From contig NZ_CP051774.1 of assembly GCF_012913485.1 (NCBI RefSeq), forward strand, positions 2,542,001 through 2,606,000: DNA of 64,000 nt, in the 5' to 3' direction. A program made the position numbers and the translations under genes. The notes beneath the pieces are model-generated. The model made no database searches. It had not been told where the DNA came from and saw nothing but the letters and a program-made list of their open reading frames with translations. Position 1 is the first letter of the stretch, and every line of letters starts with the position of its first letter. Positions 34,800 through 43,913 of this stretch are shown in pieces. The DNA comes from Luteolibacter luteus (lineage in GTDB: Bacteria; Verrucomicrobiota; Verrucomicrobiia; Verrucomicrobiales; Akkermansiaceae).

Positions 34800-35687
34800 T
34801 TAGGGAACGATCTTGTTCAGCGGATACTCGATGATGCCTTCGGCACCGATCTCCTTGAGAGTCGGGATGATGTCGCGGACGACTTTTTCATCGATGACGG
34901 TCTCGACGGCCACCCAACCTTCTTCGGAGAGCTGGGAAATCGTCGGGCGGCGCATGGCCGGGAGCTTTTCGAGCAGGGCGGACAACTTGTCCGCGGGAAG
35001 ATTCATTTTCAAGCCCACCTTGTCGCGGGCTTCGAGCGCGGCCTTCAGGAGAAGGGTCAGACGCTCCATTTTCTGGCGCTTCCAAGGGTCCTCGAAGGCT
35101 CCCTTGCTGGCGTAGAAGTGGGGGAAAGAGGTCAGCAGCGTATCGACGATCCGCAGCTTGTTCGCCTTGATCGAGGATCCGGTCTCGGTGACGTCCACGA
35201 TGGCATCCACCAGATCCGGCACCTTCACCTCAGTGGCTCCCCAAGAAAATTCGACTTCAGCGTCGATGCCCTTCGCCTTCAGGTAACGCTCGGTGATGGC
35301 GACACCTTCTGTAGCGATACGCTTGCCTTGGAGGTCTTCCGGCTTGCGGATCGGCGAATCTTCCGGGACTACCAGCACCCAATGCGTGGGGCGCGGAGTC
35401 GCGCGGGAGTAAGGCAGCTCGGTGAGGTCAACCAAGTTATCCTCAAACTCGCTGGCCCAGTCATAACCGGTGATTCCGCAGTCGATGAAGCCTTGGTCGA
35501 TGTAGCGGGCAACCTCTTGGGCACGAATCAGATACAGGTCCAACTCGGGATCATTCGAGGCAGGACGGAGACCCCGGGAAGAGACATAGACTTCATACCC
35601 GGCCTTCGCGAGAAGGTCGAGGGTAGGCCCCTCAAGGCTGCCCTTGGGAATGGCCAGTTTCAGTGTCTGTTCGGAGCTTTCCGGCAT
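34800..35687 (-). CDS. hisG: ATP phosphoribosyltransferase (long form)
   Basis: This 295-residue protein starts at the ATG at 35687 (MPESSEQTLKLAIPKGSLEGPTLD). It catalyses the first step of histidine synthesis, joining ATP to PRPP. Family features are LAIPKGSL, DCGITGYDW and the PRPP-loop region VDAIVDVTETGSSIKANKL. The C-terminal ~80 residues (MRRPTISQLSEEGWVAVETVIDEK) form the ACT-like regulatory domain of the long HisG form, so it should be feedback-inhibited by histidine and need no HisZ. No other his genes are in the window. Confidence 0.95.
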   Translation of the reverse strand: MPESSEQTLKLAIPKGSLEGPTLDLLAKAGYEVYVSSRGLRPASNDPELDLYLIRAQEVARYIDQGFIDCGITGYDWASEFEDNLVDLTELPYSRATPRPTHWVLVVPEDSPIRKPEDLQGKRIATEGVAITERYLKAKGIDAEVEFSWGATEVKVPDLVDAIVDVTETGSSIKANKLRIVDTLLTSFPHFYASKGAFEDPWKRQKMERLTLLLKAALEARDKVGLKMNLPADKLSALLEKLPAMRRPTISQLSEEGWVAVETVIDEKVVRDIIPTLKEIGAEGIIEYPLNKIVP

Positions 35688-36097
35688 CGCGGCGGGCGGC
35701 GGGGATAGCGGGGAGCTCGCCGGGAGGCAAGGGAAGTTTTTGGCAGAGAGTCGCTGGCGGCCCCGTGAATTTGAAAAAGCGTCTAGGCCCGGGCCTCGAA
35801 ACGATCGTTTTCCCTCTGACTTCAATAGCCCCGAAGCAAGGAGGGCGGCGCCAACCTAGATCATTTTTTGCACAAAATAGATTGATAGAGAACGAGCGGG
35901 GCGGAAAGCTGTGCCACAGCGTGAAAAATACATTGCATGAATATTCTACGTAATTATTTCGTAATTACATGAAACCCACAACGCGCCTCACCCCGCTTTT
36001 CCCCGGGTCCCGAAATCTTGTCGCCAAAGGCTGCGCCGGCGGCACCGTCTCGCTTGTGGAGACCCCTTGATCCGGATAAGTTCCGCCCGCCGTCCTC
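35688..36097. other. Divergent intergenic region with AT-rich palindrome
   Basis: About 410 bases lie between hisG and the small rightward gene at 36098. The central part is AT-rich. GTAATTA-TTTCG-TAATTAC (35950-35968) is a perfect 7-bp inverted repeat in the promoter zone. It could be an operator or a small hairpin. I recognised no coding region, and no his-leader peptide or T-box. Confidence 0.4.
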
Positions 36098-36334
36098 ATG
36101 AAACTTTCCACCCTCGGTGTGATCGGCTGCGTCGGACTCGCCGTGGCAGGCCTCGTGTGCCTTTTCATCGGCGTGAATCCCAATTTCCTGCATCCGCAAG
36201 CCCCCCCGGATGACAGCGCGATCGAAGAGGTTGTCGCGCCTTCACCCCCTGAGGATGACGAAGAACAGCCGGAGGAAGAAAAGAAGCCCGAGCCGGAGCA
36301 CCGCAGGGTCCGCGGCCAGAGCCCGAGCCGCTAG
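36098..36334 (+). CDS. Small membrane protein with acidic tail, hypothetical
   Basis: This is a 78-residue frame. Residues ~5-27 are one hydrophobic helix (LGVIGCVGLAVAGLVCLFIGV). The rest is Pro/Glu/Asp-rich and ends in a basic RRVRGQSPSR. The start ATG follows a GC-rich leader with no strong ribosome site. No family was recognised. The bias toward a single membrane helix plus a charged tail favours a real gene over chance, but support is limited. Confidence 0.5.
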   Translation: MKLSTLGVIGCVGLAVAGLVCLFIGVNPNFLHPQAPPDDSAIEEVVAPSPPEDDEEQPEEEKKPEPEHRRVRGQSPSR

Positions 36335-36459
36335 TCCGCCGCAGCGGCAAGCTGACGCCCTCCGGCACCGTAGCGGAAGTCCCTGAATTTCCGGGATTTT
36401 GGCTTGCCAAGCAGGGCTCCGGGCCTAGGGTCGCCGCCCCGTTTCACCTTTCAAATCGC

Positions 36460-36489
36460 TGGCGAGTAGTTGGAGCCCCGTGGCTCGCC
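36460..36489 (+). promoter_or_regulatory. Hairpin in the rpsA leader
   Basis: GGCGAG (36461-36466) can pair with CTCGCC (36484-36489) in the 226-base leader of rpsA. S1 represses its own translation in enterobacteria by binding its leader, so a structured leader is plausible here. The pairing is short, and no similarity to a known leader is claimed. Confidence 0.3.
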
Positions 36490-36560
36490 GGTTCTTCCAT
36501 CGGGGCAATTGCCGGAAGGAAAGCGAAACCAAACCAACCTAACCTTAACCCCGTTAAGAC

Positions 36561-38270
36561 ATGAGCACCTCAGTGCTTGAATCCCAAACCAACCAGGAAC
36601 TTGCCGATCTCATCGATTCCAAGTTCCGCGAGTTCCGCGAAGGAACCATCGTGAAGGGCACGATCATCGAGATCCGCCCGCAAGTCGTCCTCGTCGATAT
36701 CGGCTACAAGTCCGAGGGCGCCATCCCATCGAACGAGTTCGAGGATGAAGAAATCGAAGTCGGCGACGAAGTCGAAGTGCTTCTCGAAAAGCTTGAGAAC
36801 GATGAGGGCATGGTCGTCCTCTCGAAGGAAAAGGCTGCCCACAAGCAGAACTGGGAAAAGATCGTCAAGGTGTTCCAAGACGGCGGCCTCGTTCGCGGCA
36901 AGGTCAAGTCGGTCGTCAAGGGCGGTCTCACCGTCAACGTCGGCGTCGAAGCCTTCCTGCCCGGCTCCCAGGTGGACATCATCCCGCCGAAGGATCTCAA
37001 CGAATACGTCGGCAACATCTACGAGTTCAAGATCGTCAAGGTCAACGACGAGCGGAAGAACATCGTGCTTTCCCGCCGCGAGGTCATCGAGGCCGAGCGT
37101 GCCGAACTGCGCCAGCAGTTCCTGCGCACCGTCAAGGTGGGCGACAAGGTCACCGGCGCGGTCAAGAACATCACCGACTTCGGTGCGTTCGTCGACCTGC
37201 AGGGCATGGATGGCCTGCTCCACATCACCGACATGTCGTGGGGCCGCATCAACCACCCGTCGGAAATGCTCATCATCGGCCAGCCGGTGGATGTCGTCAT
37301 CCTCGACGTGGACCGCGAGAAGGAGCGCGTCTCGCTTGGCCTCAAGCAGATGACCGACAACCCATGGGAAGACATCGAGCGCAAGTTCCCGATCGGCTCC
37401 CACGTCAAGGGCAAGGTCACCAAGCTCCTGCCATACGGCGCGTTCATCGAACTCGAGCGTGGTGTTGAAGGTCTGGTGCACGTTTCCGAACTGTCTTGGG
37501 TCAAGCGCATCACCCGCCCGAGCGACGTGCTCGAACTCGATCAGGTCATCGAGGCCGTCGTGCTCGGCATCTCCATCGAGGAGCAGAAGATCTCCCTCGG
37601 TGTTCGCCAGCTCGAGCCGAATCCATGGGACGAAATCGAAGTCCGCTACCCGATCGGCGCCACCATCAAGGGCCCGGTTCGCAACCTCACCGCTTACGGT
37701 GCGTTCGTGGAACTGGAAGAAGGCATCGACGGCATGGTGCACGTCTCCGACATGTCCTGGACCCGCAAGATCAATCACCCCTCCGAAGTTCTCAAGAAGA
37801 ACGACGAAGTGGAAGCGATCGTGCTCTCCATCGACAAGGCCAACCAGCGCGTCTCGCTCGGCCTCAAGCAGCTTGAGGACGATCCATGGAGCCACATCGA
37901 CGAACGCTTCAAGGTGGGCGACCTCGTCAAGGGCACCGTGGCGAAGATCGCTTCCTTCGGCGCCTTCATCAGCCTCGATGGCGACATCGACGGCCTGATC
38001 CACATCTCGCAGCTCAGCGAAGATCACGTGGAGAAGGTGAAGGACGTGATCAAGGTGGGCGACGAAGTGGAAGCCCGCGTGATCAAGGTCGACAAGGTCG
38101 AGCGCCGCATCGGTCTCTCGATCAAGGCGGTCAACTACAGCGAAGCCGATCTCAAGAAGGAAAGCGCCAGCTTCGAAAGCCTGCGCCCGTCCTCCGAGAT
38201 GGTGGGCCTCGAGCAGGCCTTCAACCTCGCCGCCTTCAAGGCCGAGGAGTGGAGCCCGTCCGAAGACTGA
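36561..38270 (+). CDS. rpsA: 30S ribosomal protein S1
   Basis: This 569-residue protein is built of six S1/OB-fold domains. Repeated signatures are GTIIEIRPQVVLVDIGYKSEG, GKVKSVVKGGLTVNVG, GAVKNITDFGAFVDL, GKVTKLLPYGAFIELE, GPVRNLTAYGAFVELE and GTVAKIASFGAFISL. Domains 3-6 are the canonical RNA-binding repeats, and the two degenerate N-terminal ones bind the ribosome through S2. It unfolds mRNA during initiation. It has one more domain than some Gram-positive forms and matches the Gram-negative length (~557). It is a monocistronic gene with a strong terminator. Confidence 0.97.
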   Translation: MSTSVLESQTNQELADLIDSKFREFREGTIVKGTIIEIRPQVVLVDIGYKSEGAIPSNEFEDEEIEVGDEVEVLLEKLENDEGMVVLSKEKAAHKQNWEKIVKVFQDGGLVRGKVKSVVKGGLTVNVGVEAFLPGSQVDIIPPKDLNEYVGNIYEFKIVKVNDERKNIVLSRREVIEAERAELRQQFLRTVKVGDKVTGAVKNITDFGAFVDLQGMDGLLHITDMSWGRINHPSEMLIIGQPVDVVILDVDREKERVSLGLKQMTDNPWEDIERKFPIGSHVKGKVTKLLPYGAFIELERGVEGLVHVSELSWVKRITRPSDVLELDQVIEAVVLGISIEEQKISLGVRQLEPNPWDEIEVRYPIGATIKGPVRNLTAYGAFVELEEGIDGMVHVSDMSWTRKINHPSEVLKKNDEVEAIVLSIDKANQRVSLGLKQLEDDPWSHIDERFKVGDLVKGTVAKIASFGAFISLDGDIDGLIHISQLSEDHVEKVKDVIKVGDEVEARVIKVDKVERRIGLSIKAVNYSEADLKKESASFESLRPSSEMVGLEQAFNLAAFKAEEWSPSED

Positions 38271-38296
38271 TCCTCGCTGTCAGCAACGATTCAAGG

Positions 38297-38330
38297 AAGC
38301 CGGGAGGGAAACCTCCCGGCTTCTTCTTTT
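38297..38330 (+). terminator. Terminator of rpsA
   Basis: AAGCCGGGAGG-GAAA-CCTCCCGGCTT is an 11-bp perfect stem with a GAAA tetraloop, followed by CTTCTTTT. It starts 27 bases after the rpsA stop. Confidence 0.92.
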
Positions 38331-38409
38331 CCGGGGGAAGCGTCCCTCGGGGCCAGTTATCAATTTGAATCGCGAAGCTGGAGGAAACGGCTATATCCGG
38401 ATCTGATCC

Positions 38410-41400
38410 ATGAACCGCGGTCTCCTTGCTTTCGGTTTCCTCGCTACCCTGTTTTCTCCTGTCTTGGTACGAGCCGATTTACAGGAGGCGCTGGAGTTGC
38501 TGCCCCTCGGCTCGAGGTCCACCGAAGATTGGGGGAAGATTCTCGACGCCCGGATCGAAGCGGGCGAGCCCCTCCCTGACCTCCCACCGCCGATCACGGC
38601 CCCGCCCGACGAGGCCACGCCACAGCAACATCTGAACTATTGGCGGCAACGTGAGCCTTGGGCGGCCCAGGAAGCAGCTCCCTCCGCAATTGCCCGGGAG
38701 AAGATCTTGCAGGCGATTTCGACCGAGCCGGCCGCGATTCCGGAGGTGCTACCCGCATTTCCCACAACGGAGGAAACGGCGAGGCAAATCCACGAGCTCT
38801 TGCCGAGGCTCAGTGCCACCGACCGCTATGATCAGGACAAGCTCCGCACGGTGCGGGCTTGGATCTATCGCCACAGCGGCCTAGGTCGCGATGAAGTCAT
38901 CGCGGATGCCCGCAAGCCCGACTGGAAACTCTACCGCCCGGATAGGCGCCCGGATGCTCCTCTTGCCGCCATCCAATCACGAGAGCCGGAATTCTACGCG
39001 AAGCTCCTGGAGGAGCTTGCCCTCGGCACCAATCCCGGGCTTGCCGTCGCCGCTGCGGAATTGCTGTTTCTCCACTCTCCCCCTGATGCGCGGACCCGCT
39101 GGCATCAACAGCTGATCGCCGCTGCCGCCAATCCCCTGCTTGATGAGAAAGCGCGCTCCATCGCGGTCGAAGCACTGGTCGATCAGGAATGGCCCGGGCG
39201 CGAGGCATGGATCCTCTCTTGTCTCCAGCAACCGGACCCGGGTGATGTTCATGAGTTCGGCGGAGAGATCTATCGTCGCCTCGACCATTGGATTCCCCTG
39301 CTCACGACGCTAATCGGAGGTGAGAATCAAGCAGCCCGCGATCATGCTGCCTGCCTGCTGGTGGCACCCTTGGAATCCTTCATTTGGCAGGAGGAAAGCG
39401 ACAAAGAAGATCCCGCGCGAATCGAGCTTCTCCAGCGTGCCGCCCGACCCTTGCTTCCTTGGCTCAAAGATCCGGAGTGGGCTGCATGCCGGGACGCCAA
39501 TAGCAGGTTGCGGCTGATCCAATCGCTGGGTGGACTGAACCTGCCGGAATGTGTTCCCGGCCTTTTGGAAGTTATTCGCAAGAGTCCTGATTCAGGCGAG
39601 GTCGCCTATGCGGTCCAGAGCATCACTCCTTACCATTCGGCCGAGGCGCTGCCGGCCGCGAAGGAAGCGCTGGCACGCTTCGACTCTTACGATCGGAGGA
39701 TGATCATTGCAGAAGCACACAAGCTCGGCGGCTTCAGCAGGGAAGAGTCCATTGCAGCGGTGAGAGCTTTTCTCGAGGCAAGTCCCGAGGCCGGCACAGG
39801 CCTCTACCATCAAAGCCCGCCAGCCGAAGATCCATCCGTGGACATCGGGGACCACCTGATCTTCGAAGCTCTGCCGAATGACGCCGCCTTGCGGGAGATT
39901 TTAACGGAGCTCTCGGATTCACTGGATGACGGGAACCCCGAGCTCGCAGGAAGGCTGCGCAACTTGATTGTGAAATCTTCACCGGCACCGTCCGCGACCT
40001 TGGTGACGCGCCTGATAGAAGCAAATGCGATCAATAGGGATGCTCTCGCGATCGCGCTCGAGCGGAAGCACCACCCCGGTTGGGATGGCAATGTTTTCCA
40101 ACCCTTGCTGCACGGTGCCGGGCTGGCGCGCGGTCTTGCCGCGGTACTCAGCAATGATGATGATGCCATCGGCGTGGTTTTGTCCGGACAGGACAGGGAG
40201 GCAAAGTTGGCCGCGCTTTCCGCAGCCGACTACGCCGGTTCCTCCATCGGAACCGAATACCTCTCCGCACTGCTCTCCAACGAAGATGATGCATTGCGCG
40301 AGGCCACCGAAGCCTACGTCAAGCGCAGCAAGCTTCCCGAGGTCATGGCCTTCCGGGAATTGAAAATGCCTTCATGGGATCCAGCCACGGGAAACTACAA
40401 CATGTTCTACGGCACCGTGAATCGCCTGGCCACACAGCTGAAGATCACGGAGCAGCCGATGGAGGTTTTCGCACTGCTGAGCTCGATCCAGGGAATGTCT
40501 TCGACCTCGTGGCTCCTGGTCGTTTATCCTAGCCGCACGATCGCGGTGAAAAATCCGGGGGACGGCAGCATCTTCACCTGCGAAGTCCCCGCGAATCAAC
40601 TCGGCCAAGTCCGCTCCTTTATCCAGACCTATCGCTCCGATGACCTTCCCGATCTGGAGCTGCCGGCGGAAGACGGCATTCAGTATCTTTACGTCCATAC
40701 CTCCAATACCGGCACCAAGACCGTATCCATGGACAATCCTCCCGAAAGCCGGGACGGTATCTTGGAGTGGATTGAAAACGAAAAGATGAGCAAGGGCATC
40801 GTCCACTATGGGCGGCTCGTTCTTCTCTTCCACGATCTCTTCGAAAAATTGCCGCTGCGCCCCGGCTATCGGGAAGGCATCGACATTGTGATCCCGCGGG
40901 AAAAGGCCCTGATCAAAAGCGTGTGGAAGCAGGGCGATGACCTCCGGGTGTTGATCCAGAACTCGTCTGGCTCCGCTCACTGGCAGGCGCTTTCTCTCAC
41001 CACGAAAGAGCTCGGCGGACCTATCGGAGAGCCGGCGGAAAGCCCCTTCCTGGTAGCCCGTGCCGATCTGCATCCGGACTTCAAGGTCACTTCCGACTAT
41101 CACTTCCGCTATCCATGGCAGGTGCGCTCCGGCGATGCGACCGTGCATACGGGCAACTTCCGCGATATCGGTGGACTCTGGCTGTGCCGCCGCGGAGAAG
41201 AACCGGAACTTGTCGTAAAAGGCACCTTCCTATGGGAACTCGTTTCCGCGGATGGAAAGTGGTGCGTGGCCGCAAAGGCCACCGGAGACACTTGGGCGGA
41301 CCCGAACGTGGTGGTGCGGATCAATCTCGAAACCAAGCAGGAGCTCCCCGTGCTGTTAGAAAAAGCGGACGACCTCTGGCCCGTGGCTTTCTTTCCCGCT

Positions 41401-41793
41401 CACGGAAAATTCCTCATCCGCCGGGCAGGCCAGGTAGCAATCTCAGAAGAAGATCAGAGCACCGGACCGCGAGAACCCGAGTTCCACTTGCTCGACGCAA
41501 GCACCGGAGATCTCGAGAAGGTTAGCGGAGACTTCCAGCTGCTTCTCGACAAGAGCCATCGTCCCTTCCAAGCCGCCAACCCAAACGGACTTCTCTGGGG
41601 AGCAGATGGCTTTAGGGGCACGGGCGATAGCAAGGTAAGCATCGGCACCTTCGACACCAGAACCTTCCGCTTCGAACCGGTGAAGAAGATCGACGGCATT
41701 TTCTTCGACAGCCAGAGCATGTGGATCGATGCCGAGGAAGGATTCATCTACGCCGCACTGAATGGCGATCTGGTCCGAATCCCTCTGCGATAG
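38410..41793 (+). CDS. Large secreted protein of unknown function
   Basis: This is a 1127-residue protein. A signal peptide spans residues ~1-22 (LLAFGFLATLFSPVLVRA). The first ~600 residues are alpha-helical with HEAT/ARM-like repeat texture (for example VAYAVQSITPYHSAEALPAAKEALARF and LAVAAAELLFLHS). The remaining ~500 residues are beta-rich with propeller-like blades (VAISEED, FLWELVSADGKWCVAAKATGD, EDGIQYLYVHT). No catalytic motif was recognised. It has no obvious operon partner, and the nearby convergent TetR gene is separate. The closest description is a periplasmic scaffold combining a helical solenoid and a beta-propeller (inference). Confidence 0.7.
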   Translation: MNRGLLAFGFLATLFSPVLVRADLQEALELLPLGSRSTEDWGKILDARIEAGEPLPDLPPPITAPPDEATPQQHLNYWRQREPWAAQEAAPSAIAREKILQAISTEPAAIPEVLPAFPTTEETARQIHELLPRLSATDRYDQDKLRTVRAWIYRHSGLGRDEVIADARKPDWKLYRPDRRPDAPLAAIQSREPEFYAKLLEELALGTNPGLAVAAAELLFLHSPPDARTRWHQQLIAAAANPLLDEKARSIAVEALVDQEWPGREAWILSCLQQPDPGDVHEFGGEIYRRLDHWIPLLTTLIGGENQAARDHAACLLVAPLESFIWQEESDKEDPARIELLQRAARPLLPWLKDPEWAACRDANSRLRLIQSLGGLNLPECVPGLLEVIRKSPDSGEVAYAVQSITPYHSAEALPAAKEALARFDSYDRRMIIAEAHKLGGFSREESIAAVRAFLEASPEAGTGLYHQSPPAEDPSVDIGDHLIFEALPNDAALREILTELSDSLDDGNPELAGRLRNLIVKSSPAPSATLVTRLIEANAINRDALAIALERKHHPGWDGNVFQPLLHGAGLARGLAAVLSNDDDAIGVVLSGQDREAKLAALSAADYAGSSIGTEYLSALLSNEDDALREATEAYVKRSKLPEVMAFRELKMPSWDPATGNYNMFYGTVNRLATQLKITEQPMEVFALLSSIQGMSSTSWLLVVYPSRTIAVKNPGDGSIFTCEVPANQLGQVRSFIQTYRSDDLPDLELPAEDGIQYLYVHTSNTGTKTVSMDNPPESRDGILEWIENEKMSKGIVHYGRLVLLFHDLFEKLPLRPGYREGIDIVIPREKALIKSVWKQGDDLRVLIQNSSGSAHWQALSLTTKELGGPIGEPAESPFLVARADLHPDFKVTSDYHFRYPWQVRSGDATVHTGNFRDIGGLWLCRRGEEPELVVKGTFLWELVSADGKWCVAAKATGDTWADPNVVVRINLETKQELPVLLEKADDLWPVAFFPAHGKFLIRRAGQVAISEEDQSTGPREPEFHLLDASTGDLEKVSGDFQLLLDKSHRPFQAANPNGLLWGADGFRGTGDSKVSIGTFDTRTFRFEPVKKIDGIFFDSQSMWIDAEEGFIYAALNGDLVRIPLR

Positions 41794-41808
41794 GCAAGAA
41801 GCCTACGA

Positions 41809-42414
41809 TCACGGCACTCCTACTAGCAGCGATCTCGCAGCAGCTTTGGCACCCCCTGCCGCTTCTGCCCTGCCGTAAACATGCGCCGAAACAATCGCGC
41901 CTTCGATCAGCAGTTCCAACTGCCGCGCAATCACCGCAGACCGGGGAACTCCGATCTCCCGGAGCAAGGACTCCAAAAGCTGATAGATCCGTTGCTTGTG
42001 CGCGGCAGCGACCTGATGCGGCTTCGCATCCCCCTGCGGATACTCGGCTACCGCCTTGATGAAAGCACAGCCATTGAACTCCGGAGAACGCAGCCACTCC
42101 GCATGCCAATCGAAGACAGCCATCAAGCGCTTCATCGGACTGCTGCCGGCCGCCTCCACGGCTGCGGCAAGCGATCCTTCGAATTGCTCTGCGCGGCGCT
42201 CCAGCACGGCGACGATGAGGTCTTCCTTCGAGGGAAAGTGATTGTAGAGCGTCATCTTCGCCACGCCCGCCTCGGCGAGAACCGTATCGATGCCCACCGC
42301 ATGGAACCCGTCGCGGTAGAAAAGCCGCCACGCCGCATCCAGCAGCAGCTCCCGTTTCGAAAGAGCACGGTCCTTTGAGGGCAAGCTGGCCGGTTTCTTG
42401 GAGCGCGCGGACAT
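41809..42414 (-). CDS. TetR-family transcriptional repressor
   Basis: This is a 201-residue protein. The N-terminal HTH covers residues ~22-75: ELLLDAAWRLFYRDGFHAVGI, then VAKMTLYNHFPSKEDLI. The C-terminal ligand-binding region is helical, with HAEWLRSPEFNGCAFIKAVAEYP as in the QacR/AcrR-type YcdC-like group. It is divergent from an HPP-family membrane protein gene. The gap holds two dyad sites, so it most likely represses itself and that gene until an effector binds. Confidence 0.93.
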   Translation of the reverse strand: MSARSKKPASLPSKDRALSKRELLLDAAWRLFYRDGFHAVGIDTVLAEAGVAKMTLYNHFPSKEDLIVAVLERRAEQFEGSLAAAVEAAGSSPMKRLMAVFDWHAEWLRSPEFNGCAFIKAVAEYPQGDAKPHQVAAAHKQRIYQLLESLLREIGVPRSAVIARQLELLIEGAIVSAHVYGRAEAAGGAKAAARSLLVGVP

Positions 42415-42455
42415 GATGAAGCCTAGATCGCTTGCGGCAGCGAATCAAGAATTAT

Positions 42456-42469
42456 ACAGACCTGTCTGT
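42456..42469. promoter_or_regulatory. TetR operator, site 1
   Basis: ACAGACCTGTCTGT is an inverted repeat with 6-base arms around a 2-base centre, 42 bases from the tetR start. It shares the half-site ACAGAC with site 2 at 42484, which supports a common binding protein. Confidence 0.65.
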
Positions 42470-42483
42470 TTTTAGATTGCCAA

Positions 42484-42500
42484 ACAGACAGATCTGTCTA
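42484..42500. promoter_or_regulatory. TetR operator, site 2
   Basis: The core AGACAGATCTGTCT (42486-42499) is a perfect 14-base palindrome, extended left by AC and right by A. Together with site 1 it fills the divergent promoter region between tetR and the HPP gene. Confidence 0.7.
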
Positions 42501-42541
42501 TTTTTCTTCGCGTAGCCGGGCTACTCCGGCAATCAATTCCC

Positions 42542-43081
42542 ATGAGAGCCATTCTCCAATCCCTGGCCGGAGGCCGCGCAGCACTCCCTCCCCGCCTGCC
42601 CACCCGACAGATCCTCCTCGCCGGCCTCGGTGGCGCGCTCGCCATTTCCCTGCTCGCCGCCTTGACCAAGCTGAGCGGCACGCCACTGGTGCTCGGATCC
42701 TTCGGCGCGAGCTGCGTCTTCATCTTCGGCCTGCCGGATGCCCCCTTCTCCCAACCACGAAACGTAATCGGCGGGCACCTGATCAGCAGCGCGACCGGCT
42801 TGGCGGTCTACTCCCTGTTCGGATCGCAGGCTTGGGCGCTCGGACTGGCCCTCGGTCTCGCCATCATCCTGATGTTCGCCACCCGCATGGTCCACGCCCC
42901 GGCTGGATCGAATCCGGTGATCGTCTTCCTCTCCGCCCCGGGCTGGAACTTCCTGCTTACCCCTACCCTGCTGGGTGGAGTCGGCCTGGTGCTCGTAGCA
43001 CTGATCTACCACCACGCCACCAATCCGGGACACTACCCGCGCTACTGGTGGGGCCGCGATGCAAAGCCGGAGCCAGCTTGA
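42542..43081 (+). CDS. HPP-family membrane protein
   Basis: This is a 179-residue protein. Four hydrophobic segments (about residues 22-42, 46-66, 78-100 and 125-150) and the motifs APFSQPRNVIGGHLIS and VHAPAGSNP identify the HPP transmembrane family (VHAPAG replaces the usual HPPAG). HPP proteins have been linked to nitrite or anion transport in cyanobacteria and plastids, and substrates in other bacteria are unknown. It is divergent from tetR and probably controlled by it. A role in export or tolerance of the TetR ligand is an inference. Confidence 0.85.
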   Translation: MRAILQSLAGGRAALPPRLPTRQILLAGLGGALAISLLAALTKLSGTPLVLGSFGASCVFIFGLPDAPFSQPRNVIGGHLISSATGLAVYSLFGSQAWALGLALGLAIILMFATRMVHAPAGSNPVIVFLSAPGWNFLLTPTLLGGVGLVLVALIYHHATNPGHYPRYWWGRDAKPEPA

Positions 43082-43093
43082 GGATCTGCCCGG

Positions 43094-43720
43094 CTACTGC
43101 TTGATCTCGATCAGCGGTAGCTTCTTTTCGGAAGGCTTCTTCTCGATACCTGTTCTACTGCTCTTGGGATCATAATAGAGCGTCACGATCCCGGTATGAT
43201 TGCCGCACCGGACCCGATAGACGTTCTCGCCCATGGACATGGCATCCACGATGTCCTCGATGGTGACTTCAATCTCCCGGGCATCGTATTGATAGGCGGC
43301 GTCCTTTATGCAATTGGACACCGGGAAGATCTCGATCTCGGCTTCCGACGAATCACCAAAATGCCCTCTTTTGAGCGGCCGGGAAGCGACCTGAACGCAT
43401 TGTAGCAAAGGCCGGTCCTGCAGAGGCTTTCCCTTCATCCGGCATCGCAACTTCGCCTGCAGGATGAACCGGCAACCGCCACCCGTCTTCTTCTCCTTGG
43501 CCAGCGTCGTCCCTTGCACGCTCATCTCCAGGACTTCCACTTCCGCAGCGCCCGGGGCATAGACCAGATCGCGCGTAACCGGGACATCTGACTTCGGAAC
43601 CAGATCGGGAATGCCGCTGTACCACCAGAGGTTCAACACACGGGGGATTCCGAAATAAAGTCCGGCGAGCACTGAGACAGCGATCACCACGCTCATCAAA
43701 GCTCCCCAGCCTCGTTTCAT
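43094..43720 (-). CDS. Hypothetical membrane-anchored protein
   Basis: This 208-residue protein begins at the ATG at 43720 (MKRGWGALMSVVIAVSVLAG), with one N-terminal helix. The remainder looks beta-rich with several cysteines (FILQAKLRCRMKGK, LLQCVQVAS, NCIKDAAY, RVRCGNHTG) and is probably periplasmic. An extra 36 upstream residues of open frame were excluded because they precede the hydrophobic start. No family was recognised. It stands alone, convergent with the HPP gene. Confidence 0.65.
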   Translation of the reverse strand: MKRGWGALMSVVIAVSVLAGLYFGIPRVLNLWWYSGIPDLVPKSDVPVTRDLVYAPGAAEVEVLEMSVQGTTLAKEKKTGGGCRFILQAKLRCRMKGKPLQDRPLLQCVQVASRPLKRGHFGDSSEAEIEIFPVSNCIKDAAYQYDAREIEVTIEDIVDAMSMGENVYRVRCGNHTGIVTLYYDPKSSRTGIEKKPSEKKLPLIEIKQ

Positions 43721-43913
43721 CTCACCAGTTTCAACCCCGCTACACTCACATGGCGAGCCTGAATCATAATCTCCAAGGTGAGATGTTTCCGGAGCGGGGA
43801 AGTTTTCCGAAATAAGAAATTCTCCCACCGCTTCCGAAATCGCCCCCGGATTCTCATTGAATCTTGTGGAGCCGATCCATCAGGATGGTAGCGAACCACA
43901 CCGCTCCAGAATT

